A DNA stretch of 64,000 nt from Oxalobacter aliiformigenes (lineage in GTDB: Bacteria; Pseudomonadota; Gammaproteobacteria; Burkholderiales; Burkholderiaceae_D), in NCBI RefSeq assembly GCF_027116575.1, contig NZ_CP098252.1, forward strand, positions 1,302,001 through 1,366,000, in the 5' to 3' direction. Below are positions 9,395-18,213 of this stretch, piece by piece. The position numbers and the translations under genes were made by a program. The first letter of the stretch is position 1, and each line of letters begins with the position of its first letter. The notes under the pieces were generated by a model that worked only from the letters and a program-made list of their open reading frames with translations, ran no database searches and had not been told where the DNA came from.

Positions 9395-10186
9395 ATGAGT
9401 TTTGCCACACAGTTTTCATACGCCAAGCAGGGCATCCTCAATTTCCTGCATATCGTCATTCTGGTACTGTCTCTGTTTCTGCTGGTCAGCATTTCCTGGG
9501 ATACATTCAACAATGTCTCGTTTCTGAACCAGCCCCTGTACATGGAAATCCAGTGGTGGATCTGCCTGTTTTTCCTGTTCGTTTTCCTGCTGGAACTGTT
9601 CCTTTCGAAAAACAGGAAACGTTACATCGCGACCCATTTCCTGTTTCTGCTCGTTTCCATCCCGTATCTGAACCTGATCGACTATTTCGGCATCACGTTC
9701 TCGCCGGAAATGACATACCTGATCCGTTTCATCCCGATGATCCGGGGAGGATATGCGCTGGCTATCGTCGTGGGCTGGCTGACATACAGCCGGGCGTCCA
9801 GCCTGTTCATTTCATACGTCACCATGCTGGTTGCCACCGTCTATTTCGCGAGCATGATCTTTTTCGTCGTCGAACACAGGGTCAATCCGATGGTAACCGG
9901 CTATCCCGCCGCACTCTGGTGGGCGACGATGGATGTAACGACCGTCGGTTCCAATATCTATGCGATGACCCCGACCGGGAAAATCATGTCCGTCGTGCTG
10001 GCCGCTCTCGGCATGATGCTTTTTCCGATTTTCACCGTATACATCACCAACCTGGTACAGAACGCCAACCGGGAACGTCTGAAATACTACAGCCGGCTGG
10101 AAGGACAGGGAGCGGATGCCGGAGGGCATATGACCGGAGACGTGAAAACGGACGACACGCCGCAGGATACGGATCCGCGGCCGTAA
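9395..10186 (+). CDS. Six-helix ion channel with non-canonical selectivity filter
   Basis: This 263-residue protein has about four to five hydrophobic segments followed by a pore loop and an inner helix, the layout of a voltage-gated-type potassium channel subunit. The pore region reads ALWWATMDVTTVGSNIY. Residues 182-187 are T-T-V-G-S-N where potassium channels have TVGYG, so the second glycine and the tyrosine of the filter are replaced. A basic S4-like stretch is weak (RFIPMIRGGY). The tail after residue 235 is hydrophilic. The frame is open from 9314. I prefer the ATG at 9395, because the first 27 codons would add a charged leader that family members lack. Ion specificity is therefore uncertain. 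Confidence 0.8.
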   Translation: MSFATQFSYAKQGILNFLHIVILVLSLFLLVSISWDTFNNVSFLNQPLYMEIQWWICLFFLFVFLLELFLSKNRKRYIATHFLFLLVSIPYLNLIDYFGITFSPEMTYLIRFIPMIRGGYALAIVVGWLTYSRASSLFISYVTMLVATVYFASMIFFVVEHRVNPMVTGYPAALWWATMDVTTVGSNIYAMTPTGKIMSVVLAALGMMLFPIFTVYITNLVQNANRERLKYYSRLEGQGADAGGHMTGDVKTDDTPQDTDPRP

Positions 10187-10277
10187 AAGGCGGATTTCGG
10201 CCGGTTATCGTTCAGCATGACAAGAGCAAGGAAGATACAGCCGGAAAACATGCTGGGCCGGGGCGTGCGGATATCAG

Positions 10278-10817
10278 TCATGACGGCGCCGGCCCGTTTC
10301 CACAAGAGGACGGTATGCGGCAATCTGTATAAAAATGCCGGTTCCCCGGCAAAAGGAGCTGCCGGCCGGCCAATGAAGCCGGATCAGCGGTCTTTTTTTC
10401 CTTGAGGATGTCGCGGATTTCCGTCAGCAGCTGGACATCGGCCGGCGGAGGAGGAGGGGGAGCCGCCTTTTCTTCTTCCGCCTTTTTGAACGACAGTTTG
10501 CTGATGATCTTGATGAGCACGAAAATCGAAAAAGCGATGATGACGAAATCGATGGTGACCTGAATGAAATTGCCGTAATTGAGCGACACTTCCGGAGAAA
10601 CGACCTTGCCGCTTTCCACGACAGCCGATCTGATGACGAATTTCAGATCGTTGAAATGAATCCCGCCGATCAGAAGTCCCAGTACCGGCATCAGGATGTC
10701 GGAAACCAGCGACGAGACGATTTTGCCGAAAGCGCCACCGATGATGATACCGACAGCCATGTCGACCACATTGCCGCGCAGGGCGAATGCCTTGAATTCT
10801 TCCAGTGTTTTTTTCAT
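10278..10817 (-). CDS. mscL: Large-conductance mechanosensitive channel MscL, extended C-terminus
   Basis: The protein begins [20 protein letters not shown], the characteristic MscL N-terminus, followed by TM1 ([20 protein letters not shown]) and TM2 ([17 protein letters not shown]). MscL forms a homopentameric inner-membrane pore that opens under hypo-osmotic stress. The usual end of the family, the cytoplasmic helix [11 protein letters not shown], is reached near residue 142. Here translation continues about 37 residues with a cysteine-containing, low-complexity tail. This suggests loss of the ancestral stop. It is convergent with the ion channel gene upstream. Confidence 0.93.
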   Translation of the reverse strand: MKKTLEEFKAFALRGNVVDMAVGIIIGGAFGKIVSSLVSDILMPVLGLLIGGIHFNDLKFVIRSAVVESGKVVSPEVSLNYGNFIQVTIDFVIIAFSIFVLIKIISKLSFKKAEEEKAAPPPPPPADVQLLTEIRDILKEKKTADPASLAGRQLLLPGNRHFYTDCRIPSSCGNGPAPS

Positions 10818-11047
10818 GTCATGAATCCATTGTCAATAGTGAAACGGCAGGTTCCGCCACGTTTCGGAACCTGGACGGCAACAGGCATTCGCTCACGAAG
10901 TGGCATGCCATGACACCGGCATGTTTACCGTTGCCAGATGCGTATTGTAACGGCAGAAGCAGTTTTAAACCGAACAATCCTCAAACCGCGACATGGATAA
11001 ACAACAAAAAACGGGGAGAAACCGTACCGGATGTCATGCTGTACATT

Positions 11048-11074
11048 ATATTTTTATATATAATATAAAAATAT
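11048..11074. promoter_or_regulatory. AT-rich palindromic operator of the sulfur-responsive operon
   Basis: A perfect 12-bp inverted repeat, ATATTTTTATAT (11048-11059) and ATATAAAAATAT (11063-11074), with a 3-bp spacer ends 29 bp before the ArsR-family start codon. SqrR/BigR repressors are known to bind AT-rich palindromes overlapping their own promoter. The position fits autoregulation, and the promoter -10 element is probably inside the palindrome. Confidence 0.65.
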
Positions 11075-11103
11075 ATAATTTAATCCGCCACAGGAGAAAA
11101 CAC

Positions 11104-11430
11104 ATGTCCATACAACCGTCGGAATGGGACCGCATGAACGAATCCGCCGCGCAAGCGGTCGATTTCATCAAGAAACTGGGCAATCCCGACCGTCTCAAGC
11201 TGTTATGCCGTCTGTCGCAGGGTGAGTGCCATGTCGGACAGCTGGAAGACGAATGCGGCATTCACCAGCCGACCCTGTCGCAGCAACTGGGAGTATTGAG
11301 AAGGGGAGGCCTGATCGTGCCCAGAAAAGATGGCAAACAGATTTTCTACCGTCTTTCCGACGGCCCCGTCATGGAAATCATGGCGATTCTGCACCGCCAT
11401 TTTTGCAGCCGGCGGGAGACGTCCCGATGA
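11104..11430 (+). CDS. ArsR-family repressor of the SqrR/BigR (reactive-sulfur sensing) type
   Basis: The 108-residue winged-helix protein has a recognition helix region HQPTLSQQLGVLRRGGLI. It has four cysteines, at 35, 42, 51 and 101. C35 (in LLC) and C101 (in LHRHFC) are 66 residues apart, the same spacing as the dithiol pair of SqrR (41/107) and BigR (42/108), which senses persulfides by forming a tetrasulfide or disulfide. Metal-binding motifs of the arsenic sensors are absent. The ATG follows AGGAG. The stop overlaps the next start (ATGA), so repressor and transporter genes are co-transcribed, and the palindrome upstream is the likely operator. Confidence 0.87.
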   Translation: MSIQPSEWDRMNESAAQAVDFIKKLGNPDRLKLLCRLSQGECHVGQLEDECGIHQPTLSQQLGVLRRGGLIVPRKDGKQIFYRLSDGPVMEIMAILHRHFCSRRETSR

Positions 11431-11864
11431 ACATCGACTGGAGCCATTTCACCCCGTATTCTTCCTTCGCCGGCGGCATTCTGATCGGACTGGCCGCCTG
11501 CCTGCTGATTCTGGCGGATGGCCGGATAGCCGGAATCAGCGGTATCGTTTCCGGACTGGCCAATCGCGACAAAAGGGAGCGGCGCTGGCGTGCCGCGTTT
11601 GTCGCCGGACTGTTGATCTCGCCCTGGCTGTATCGTCTTGCCGCACCATTGCCTGAAATCCGCTACGGCAGCCATTCATGGATTTTGCTGGCCATAGCCG
11701 GGCTGCTTGTCGGGTTCGGCAGCCGGCTCGGTTCGGGATGTACGAGCGGGCACAGTGTCTGCGGCCTTTCGCGACTGTCGAAACGTTCGCTTGTCGCCAC
11801 CGTTCTCTTCATGGTATCCGGTGCGCTCTCCGTACTGCTTGTACGTCACTGGACAGGAGTCTGA
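11427..11864 (+). CDS. YeeE/YedE-family sulfur transporter, first half (PmpA-like)
   Basis: The 145-residue membrane protein has about four hydrophobic segments and the family signature GSGCTSGHSVCG with its conserved cysteines. In this family, cysteines in the channel relay thiosulfate or other reduced sulfur species. It is translationally coupled to the ArsR-type gene by a 4-bp overlap and is followed two bases after its stop by the second half. Single-chain homologues (TsuA type) have both halves fused. Here they are separate, as in BigR-controlled pmpAB pairs. Confidence 0.88.
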   Translation: MNIDWSHFTPYSSFAGGILIGLAACLLILADGRIAGISGIVSGLANRDKRERRWRAAFVAGLLISPWLYRLAAPLPEIRYGSHSWILLAIAGLLVGFGSRLGSGCTSGHSVCGLSRLSKRSLVATVLFMVSGALSVLLVRHWTGV

Positions 11865-11865
11865 C

Positions 11866-12276
11866 ATGTTCCATTTCGTCTCATTCGTCTCGGGCCTGCT
11901 TTTCGGACTCGGGCTCGTTCTTTCCAAAATGGCCGACCCCGGCAAAGTCATCGCCTTTCTGGACTTCACCGGTTGTTGGGATCCGTCTCTGGCCTTTGTC
12001 ATGGCCGGCGCCGTCGGCGTGGGACTGGCCGGTTTTGCCTGTGCCCGGAAAACCGGAAAAACATGGCTGGGCGTTCCCATGCAATTGCCCCATGCCACAC
12101 GGATCGACTGGCGGCTTGTCGCCGGCAGTGCGGTTTTCGGGGCAGGGTGGGGACTTGCCGGCGTTTGCCCGGGGCCCGCACTGGTCGCTCTTTCAACCGG
12201 CGTCGTCCCGGCAGCCGTTTTCGTCGTTTTCATGCTTGCCGGCATGGGATTGTATGCACTGGTGAACCGGGACTGA
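11866..12276 (+). CDS. YeeE/YedE-family sulfur transporter, second half (PmpB-like)
   Basis: This 136-residue protein has about four hydrophobic segments. It carries SKMADPGKVIAFLD, the typical start of this half, and GAGWGLAGVCPGPALV with the conserved cysteine of the second repeat. It presumably pairs with the preceding gene product to form a complete inner-membrane permease for a reduced sulfur compound. AGGAG lies eight bases before its ATG. It ends the three-gene operon. Confidence 0.87.
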   Translation: MFHFVSFVSGLLFGLGLVLSKMADPGKVIAFLDFTGCWDPSLAFVMAGAVGVGLAGFACARKTGKTWLGVPMQLPHATRIDWRLVAGSAVFGAGWGLAGVCPGPALVALSTGVVPAAVFVVFMLAGMGLYALVNRD

Positions 12277-12671
12277 AAGAATCCGGCATGAGCGTCATAC
12301 CGGTTCTTTACCGTATTGGAAGACGGCTTTTCGCGGCAAAGGATGAACGGCACGGAAAACGCAATGGCGGAGCGAAGGATGTCCGTGTTTTTTCGGGTAC
12401 GATGGTGTGATCCTGTCGTTTTGCCGGTGAAAGGCATGTTCCGGTACGATGATATCTGCCGTATCTCTTTTTTTCGGCCATGCCGTTTGACAACGTCACC
12501 GGAAAAGGCCATGAAGCGGGTCTGCCACGAACGGATTTCTCCGAAAAAAAGCGTATGGCGGATATTCCGGCAAGATGTCCCCGGCTTGCGAAGACGATAC
12601 CGGACGTGCCCGGGCAGGGCGGCTCCGTTATGCTTTTGTGCAAAAGGTCCCGGCGTTTCGGGCTGCCGACA
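12277..12671. other. Intergenic region, no supported gene
   Basis: The 395 bp between the sulfur operon and the convergent Nim-like gene hold only frames without protein-like composition. No clear terminator or RNA is visible. Confidence 0.5.
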
Positions 12672-13145
12672 TCAATAATGGGTTTTCCCCGTAAATCCCG
12701 TCACGTCTATGCGGAATACAGAAACAACGGCCAGCATTTTTTCACTGAATGCGAAAGAACGGTTGCTGAACCGGCGCATCAGCGCCCGCAATCCGTGCGC
12801 CTTTTCATCCGGATCAGCCAGTTCGACGATATGACCATTACCCACAATGCTCCGGTAACGGAAACCGTACCGGCATGCCGGTTGTTCTCCCGCAAAGTCA
12901 TGTCCGTCATCCATCTCGAAGGCGACAGACGGATTTTTTCTGAAAGCCGCTGTTTTTCTGCCCTCGCGTGGGGAGTGGACGTAAAGTGTCAGGCGAGTAT
13001 CCTGCCAGTCGTATCCGAAATTCATGGGGACAATATAGAGCCCTTCATCATCGGATGTCGCGATCCGGATGATCTGACAGGCATCGACGATCCGGCCCAG
13101 TTCGCCACGGTCAGTGACCGGACGGTCCATTTTTCGCATTTCCAT
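12672..13145 (-). CDS. Pyridoxamine 5'-phosphate oxidase-fold flavoprotein, NimA-like
   Basis: This 157-residue protein matches the split-barrel FMN-binding family related to nitroimidazole reductases. Seen motifs are MDRPVTDRGELGRIVDAC at the N-terminus, YIVPMNFGYDW, LYVHSPREGRK and VAFEMDDGH, all regular landmarks of Nim-type proteins. By family it binds FMN and may reduce nitro compounds or act on another small substrate. Chromosomal versions often have no proven role. ATG codons at residues 1 and 3 are both possible. It appears monocistronic. Confidence 0.85.
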   Translation of the reverse strand: MEMRKMDRPVTDRGELGRIVDACQIIRIATSDDEGLYIVPMNFGYDWQDTRLTLYVHSPREGRKTAAFRKNPSVAFEMDDGHDFAGEQPACRYGFRYRSIVGNGHIVELADPDEKAHGLRALMRRFSNRSFAFSEKMLAVVSVFRIDVTGFTGKTHY

Positions 13146-13251
13146 AAAATTCTCCGCATCAACCCCTGTCAGGACATACCTGCTTCATCCATTTCCGGGA
13201 AAATACTTTATCACGATATGAGGAAACCGGACTATCTTCGGAAGAACGTTT

Positions 13252-14532
13252 TCACATCGGAATCACCACGACGACAGCATGGAGCAACAGCCCGATCACT
13301 CCGCCGACTAATGTTCCGTTGATCCGGATGAACTGGAGATCCTTGCCGATCGACAGTTCCAGTTCCCTGACCATCGAACGGCTGTCCCAGTTCCGGACGG
13401 TATAGACGATATGCTGGGCCACCGTCGAGCGGATTTCTTCCGACATTGCCTGCGTTATCTGGATCATCTGGTCATTGATGGATTCGGTCATGGCCGGATT
13501 TTCCAGTATCCAGCGTCCGAAACGGCGGAAAGTCCGTGACAGCCGGTGTTTCATTTCGGAACCGGAATCCATCGCATCTTTCTGTATCCAGTGGCGGAAG
13601 TGCACCCACAGGGTTTCGAAATATTCGGCTACCACCGGCGTCCCCAGAAACTGCCGTTTCCAGCTCTCGATTCTGGCATGATACCCGGGATCGCTTTTGA
13701 CGCGGCTGATGAAGCGGCCGGCCAGCTCGTCGAACTGTTTGCGACGGGGATGGGCCGGATCGCGACCGATATCGTGCAGCCAGCCCTGAAGACTTTCGAC
13801 CAGCGTACCGGCCACCCGCATACCGAATTCATCCGTATCCATCACCAGCCCGAGCATTTTGATCAGCTTGGGATATTCGCGCCGGGAAACCTCGATGATC
13901 ACCGCCGCCAGCTGCCTGCGTGTGCCGGGTTCGTCCAGTACGGAAGAAATCCGCAACAGCCCGACATCGAAAAGCGCCTGATGCTGGTTGTTGTGGGTCA
14001 GAACATCCATCAGCTGACCGATCAGATTGCCCAGATCCAGTTCTTCCAGCTGTTTGTAAATCGCATTGCGCAACAGTTTTCCCACACGCTGGTCATCGAC
14101 GAATTCCAGCGCTCCCGTCAAAACGCGGATAGTCTTGTCGGCCAGAAAATCCGCCTTTTCCCGGGAAGACAGCCATGCCGCCATCCGCTGGGCCGGTTCC
14201 CAGTCCCGCATTTTGGCCGTCATCGTTTCCCGTGACAGGAAATTGTCCCGGATGAAAACAGCCAGATTCTCGGCGATTCTGTCCTTGTTTTCGGCAATAA
14301 TGGCCGTACGGGGAATCGGAAGTTTCAACGGATGACGGAAAATGGCGACGACGGCGAACCAGTCGGCCAGCGCACCGATCATGGCCGCTTCGGAAAAAGC
14401 CCCGATCCATTCCCAGATGCCAGCCTTGCCGTAAAGACGGGAAACGATGAAAAGACAGGCCATCGCCACCAGCAGCACCGTGGCGGACAGCTTCATTTTC
14501 AGAAGCTGGCGTTTTCGGTTATGTTTTTCCAT
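13252..14532 (-). CDS. DUF445 family membrane protein
   Basis: The protein has 426 residues. An N-terminal hydrophobic helix (LSATVLLVAMACLFIVS) is followed by GALADWFAVVAIFRHPLKLPIPRTAII, the family hallmark. A long helical domain of about 320 residues comes next, and a terminal hydrophobic segment GTLVGGVIGLLLHAVVVVI completes it. The family is widespread with no firmly assigned biochemical role. The topology suggests a large domain held to the inner membrane at both ends. A possible alternative start is the ATG at residue 13. The phosphatase gene begins upstream on the same strand, 21 bp before it, so the two may be co-transcribed. Confidence 0.9.
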   Translation of the reverse strand: MEKHNRKRQLLKMKLSATVLLVAMACLFIVSRLYGKAGIWEWIGAFSEAAMIGALADWFAVVAIFRHPLKLPIPRTAIIAENKDRIAENLAVFIRDNFLSRETMTAKMRDWEPAQRMAAWLSSREKADFLADKTIRVLTGALEFVDDQRVGKLLRNAIYKQLEELDLGNLIGQLMDVLTHNNQHQALFDVGLLRISSVLDEPGTRRQLAAVIIEVSRREYPKLIKMLGLVMDTDEFGMRVAGTLVESLQGWLHDIGRDPAHPRRKQFDELAGRFISRVKSDPGYHARIESWKRQFLGTPVVAEYFETLWVHFRHWIQKDAMDSGSEMKHRLSRTFRRFGRWILENPAMTESINDQMIQITQAMSEEIRSTVAQHIVYTVRNWDSRSMVRELELSIGKDLQFIRINGTLVGGVIGLLLHAVVVVIPM

Positions 14533-14553
14533 GCAAAGACTTTTTTCTCCGGT

Positions 14554-15015
14554 TCAGGAAGCGTTCCGTTCCCTGTTTTCAGGGTGGATCACATGCCGGC
14601 CGATCTCGTCAAGACCTTTCGAAATCAGATCGAAAGATTCATGGAAGGCATTGATATCTTTGGAATAAGGGTCGGGAACATCGTAATTGCCGAATTCCCC
14701 GACACGCATGATTTTTCCCCGGTAATTTGGAAAACGGGACCGGATGCTGTCGCTTTGCCTCTTTTCCATCGTCAGGACCAGATCGGCTTTTTCCAGCAAC
14801 GCCTTCGTCAGTACCCGGGCGCGGTGACGGCTGATATCGATTCCGTTTTCTTTCATGACGTGAATGGCGGAAGGATCGGCAAACCAGCCGGCCGTGATAT
14901 CCTCCAGACCGGCCGAGGCGATGTCTTTGTCGGGATAACGTTTTTTCAGAAGGCCTTCCGCCATCGGACTGCGGCAGATGTTGCCAAGACAAATCACCAG
15001 AATACTGTTTATCAC
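14554..15015 (-). CDS. Low-molecular-weight protein-tyrosine phosphatase (Wzb/Etp-like)
   Basis: In this 153-residue cytoplasmic phosphatase the P-loop CLGNICRS holds the nucleophile C9 and arginine R15, and the general acid D115 sits in VPDPY. Family members dephosphorylate tyrosine kinases controlling polysaccharide export. No kinase or capsule gene is adjacent, so the substrate is unknown. An in-frame GTG at 15030 would add five residues. I prefer GTG at 15015 because AAGGGA lies six bases before it and the protein then starts directly before the first beta strand. Confidence 0.9.
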   Translation of the reverse strand: MINSILVICLGNICRSPMAEGLLKKRYPDKDIASAGLEDITAGWFADPSAIHVMKENGIDISRHRARVLTKALLEKADLVLTMEKRQSDSIRSRFPNYRGKIMRVGEFGNYDVPDPYSKDINAFHESFDLISKGLDEIGRHVIHPENRERNAS

Positions 15016-15074
15016 CGATGTCCCTTTCACTCAAAACAAACGCACTTTCCGTGCAATCCCTGCAAAAAACAGCC

Positions 15075-15105
15075 CGGACTATCCCGTATTTTAAGGGATA
15101 GTCCG
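15075..15105. repeat. 11-bp perfect inverted repeat between divergent genes
   Basis: CGGACTATCCC and GGGATAGTCCG flank a 9-base loop in the region between the divergent phosphatase and P-type ATPase genes. A T run follows only on the minus strand, where the gene ahead is just starting, so a terminator makes little sense. It could be an operator or an attenuator-like hairpin. Confidence 0.6.
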
Positions 15106-15280
15106 TTCTGAATCGAGCCGAAATACGGACTTGTCTTGATCTTTCATGCCATACCGGTCGATAAAGATCAATCCGGGACAGGGCGAGTCTCTTTATGCTG
15201 GCAACACATCCCGGATAACTGTTTCCGGCAAGTCTTCCGGCTGGAAACGCCAGCCTCACCGATCTGCGAAGGAGCGACAG

Positions 15281-18022
15281 TTGGACAAGAACACCTCTGC
15301 AAAACACCGGCGGTTCGGAGACCATACCCCCTGGTACGCCATGTCTGCCGATCAGGCCATGTCGTGTCTTGAAACGGGAAAAGAAGGTCTTTCCGGAAAC
15401 GAGACGGAAAAACGCCTTCACGAATTCGGCCCGAATGTGCTTTCCGCCGCCAAACCGCGCAGCGCCCTGGTCCGCTTCATTCTCCAGTTCAACAACGTCC
15501 TGATCTATGTCCTGCTCATCTCCGCCGTGATCACCGGCATACTCGGCCACTGGGTCGATACCGGGGTCATCGCCGGCGTGGTGCTGATCAACGCCATCAT
15601 CGGCTATATTCAGGAGGGGAAAGCGGAAAACGCGCTGGAAGCCATCCGGAAAATGCTGTCACTGGAAGCCATAGTCATCCGCAATGGCCAGCGCATGTCC
15701 ATTCCGGGAGAAGACGTCGTTCCCGGAGACATTGTCGCATTCGCTCCGGGCGACCGTATCCCGGCCGATATCCGGCTGATCGACGAAAACGGTCTTGCCG
15801 TCGATGAAGCCGCGCTGACCGGAGAATCGCAACCTGTTTCCAAGCACACGGGAACCGTCCCTCCAGACACCCCTTTGGCCGACCGTTTCAACATGGTTTA
15901 TTCCGGCACGCTGGTCACACAGGGTACGGCGCTGGGCGTCGTCGTCGCGACAGGGGATGCGACCGAATTTGGCCGTATCGGCAAAATGATCGGCCGGGTC
16001 GGAGAAGTCACGACTCCCCTGTTGCGCCGGATCGCCGTTTTCGGACGCTGGCTGACCGTCGGAATTTTGGCCGTCACCGTATTCACCTTTCTTGTCGGAA
16101 CCGTCATACAGGGATACGGGATCGCCGACATGTTCCTGATGTGCGTGGCACTGGCCGTTTCCGCCATACCGGAAGGGTTGCCCGCCGTCATGACCATCAC
16201 TCTGGCGCTGGGCGTGCAGCGGATGGCACGTCTGAATGCCATCGTCAGGAAGCTGCCGGCCGTCGAAACACTGGGATCGGTCACCGTCATTTGTTCCGAC
16301 AAGACGGGTACCCTCACCAGAAACGAAATGACCGTCCAGACCGTTGTCACTGCCGGCAGGACATTTAAAGTCACCGGAACGGGATATGCCCCGACGGGCG
16401 AATTCCGGCTGGACCACCATGTCATCGAACCGTCCGCCTGCCCGGAACTGGAAGAGATCATCCGTGCCGCCGTACTTTGCAACGATGCCGTTCTTCAGGA
16501 AAGGGACGGCCAGTGGACTGTCATGGGCGATCCGACAGAAGGTGCGCTGCTGACACTGGGCATGAAAGCCGGTCTTGATCCGGACAGACTGCGCAATGGG
16601 CGATCCCGCCTGTCCACGATCCCGTTCGAGTCGGAATACCGATTCATGGCGACCCTGAACACGGACGGGGAAGGGCACAAATACCTGTTCGTCAAGGGGG
16701 CGCCCGAAACCGTGATCGAACGGTGCCAAAGCGAACGTACCGGAAACGGCGCGCAACGTCCCATCGACAGGACTTGCTGGCACCGCCGCATCCGGGAAAT
16801 CGCCGCGGACGGGCAAAGGACACTGGCGGTTGCCATGAAAAAAATGCCGGATGAAGCGACGGAAACCGGTTTCGGCGATATCGGAGAAGGTCTTGTCATG
16901 CTCGGTGTGATCGGCATTATCGATCCGCCCCGGGATGAATCGCTTCTGGCCGTCAACCAGTGCCATCACGCCGGTATCGTCGTGAAAATGATCACGGGAG
17001 ACCATGTCGAGACAGCCCGTGCCATCGGCGAGCGTCTGAACATCGGTATCGGCAAACCGGCCGTTACCGGCGCCGAACTGGAAAAAATGGATGACGCGAC
17101 CCTGAGACGGACCGTTAGGGAAGCGGACATCTTTGCCCGGACCAGTCCCGAACACAAGCTGCGGCTGGTCGAGGCTCTCCAGGCCGACGGGGAAGTCACG
17201 GCCATGACCGGCGACGGCGTCAACGACGCACCGGCCCTGAAACGTGCCGATGTCGGACTGGCCATGGGTGTCAAGGGAACGGAAGCCGCCAAGGAAGCGG
17301 CCAGCATCGTGCTGGCGGACGACAATTTCAGCACCATCGCCGGCGCCGTCCGGGAGGGACGCCGCATTTACGACAATCTTCAGAAAGGCATTCTTTTCCT
17401 GTTGCCGACCAATGGCGGCCTGTCGCTGGTCGTGATCGTCGCCGTCCTGCTCGATTTTGCCCTTCCGCTGACTTCCAAACAGATTCTCTGGATCAACATG
17501 GTGACCGCGACGACCCTCTGTCTGGCGCTGACCTTCGAGCGGCCCGAAGCCAATGTGATGGACCGTCCTCCGCGTGCTCCCGATGCTCCGCCACTGACCC
17601 TTTACATGGTCTGGCGCATCGTGTTCACTTCCTGCATCCTCATGCTGGCCGCGTTGCTGCTGTTTGACTGGGAACTGAAAAACGGAGGAAATCTCCGTCT
17701 GGCCCGGACCGTCGCTGCCGCCGCCATCGTCGTCGGCCAGATCGCCTACCTGTTCAATTGCCGTTTCCTCAAGGCGTCGTCTCTGACGACACGGGTATTT
17801 TCCGGCAACCGGAGCATATATGTCGCCATCGGCATACTTGCCGTCCTGCAACTGATATACACCTATGTCCCCTGGTTTCAGGAAATATTCGATACCGCTT
17901 CCCCGGGTGTGAGAGACTGGATTCTCATTCTCGTCATGGGAGTGGCCAGCTTTCTGGTCATCGAGCTGGACAAGGCAGGGGAACGCTGGTTGTCCAGGCG
18001 GAACGGCCGTCCCGATTTCTGA
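15281..18022 (+). CDS. P-type cation-transporting ATPase (P2 type, Ca/Na/K-ATPase-like)
   Basis: The protein has 913 residues. In order they show the N-terminal cation-ATPase domain, TGES at about 180 (actuator), VSAIPEGLPAVMTITLALG in M4, the phosphorylation motif CSDKTGTLT with D340, KGAPE in the nucleotide domain, MTGDGVNDAPALKRADVG in the hinge, and four C-terminal membrane helices. The PEGL in M4 marks a transporter of hard cations such as calcium or sodium rather than heavy metals. M6 reads NMVTATTLCLAL, unlike classical SERCA, so the ion is uncertain. The start is a TTG at 15281, six bases after AAGGAG. An upstream ATG at 15146 lacks a ribosome site. A universal stress protein gene follows 191 bp later. 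Confidence 0.93.
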   Translation: MDKNTSAKHRRFGDHTPWYAMSADQAMSCLETGKEGLSGNETEKRLHEFGPNVLSAAKPRSALVRFILQFNNVLIYVLLISAVITGILGHWVDTGVIAGVVLINAIIGYIQEGKAENALEAIRKMLSLEAIVIRNGQRMSIPGEDVVPGDIVAFAPGDRIPADIRLIDENGLAVDEAALTGESQPVSKHTGTVPPDTPLADRFNMVYSGTLVTQGTALGVVVATGDATEFGRIGKMIGRVGEVTTPLLRRIAVFGRWLTVGILAVTVFTFLVGTVIQGYGIADMFLMCVALAVSAIPEGLPAVMTITLALGVQRMARLNAIVRKLPAVETLGSVTVICSDKTGTLTRNEMTVQTVVTAGRTFKVTGTGYAPTGEFRLDHHVIEPSACPELEEIIRAAVLCNDAVLQERDGQWTVMGDPTEGALLTLGMKAGLDPDRLRNGRSRLSTIPFESEYRFMATLNTDGEGHKYLFVKGAPETVIERCQSERTGNGAQRPIDRTCWHRRIREIAADGQRTLAVAMKKMPDEATETGFGDIGEGLVMLGVIGIIDPPRDESLLAVNQCHHAGIVVKMITGDHVETARAIGERLNIGIGKPAVTGAELEKMDDATLRRTVREADIFARTSPEHKLRLVEALQADGEVTAMTGDGVNDAPALKRADVGLAMGVKGTEAAKEAASIVLADDNFSTIAGAVREGRRIYDNLQKGILFLLPTNGGLSLVVIVAVLLDFALPLTSKQILWINMVTATTLCLALTFERPEANVMDRPPRAPDAPPLTLYMVWRIVFTSCILMLAALLLFDWELKNGGNLRLARTVAAAAIVVGQIAYLFNCRFLKASSLTTRVFSGNRSIYVAIGILAVLQLIYTYVPWFQEIFDTASPGVRDWILILVMGVASFLVIELDKAGERWLSRRNGRPDF

Positions 18023-18213
18023 CATTCCGGTGTTTCCGGGATGCGAAAACACCGGAAGCGGCAAATAAACATTGCGGCCTGTGGAAAATGTGAAACAAAC
18101 GGAACAACTTTGGCGAAAACCCGGTTTGGGGGATGAAATCCCGGGCATTAAGCGCTAAAGTAACCGACAGGGAGGGCGAATTCGCCCGGCCATTGTGACC
18201 AAGGAGAAACATC

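Noticed and set aside
15659..18148. An 829-codon open frame antisense to the P-type ATPase gene
   Set aside because: The sense frame encodes all ATPase motifs. Long antisense frames arise from GC-biased codon use here, and the same is seen opposite other genes.
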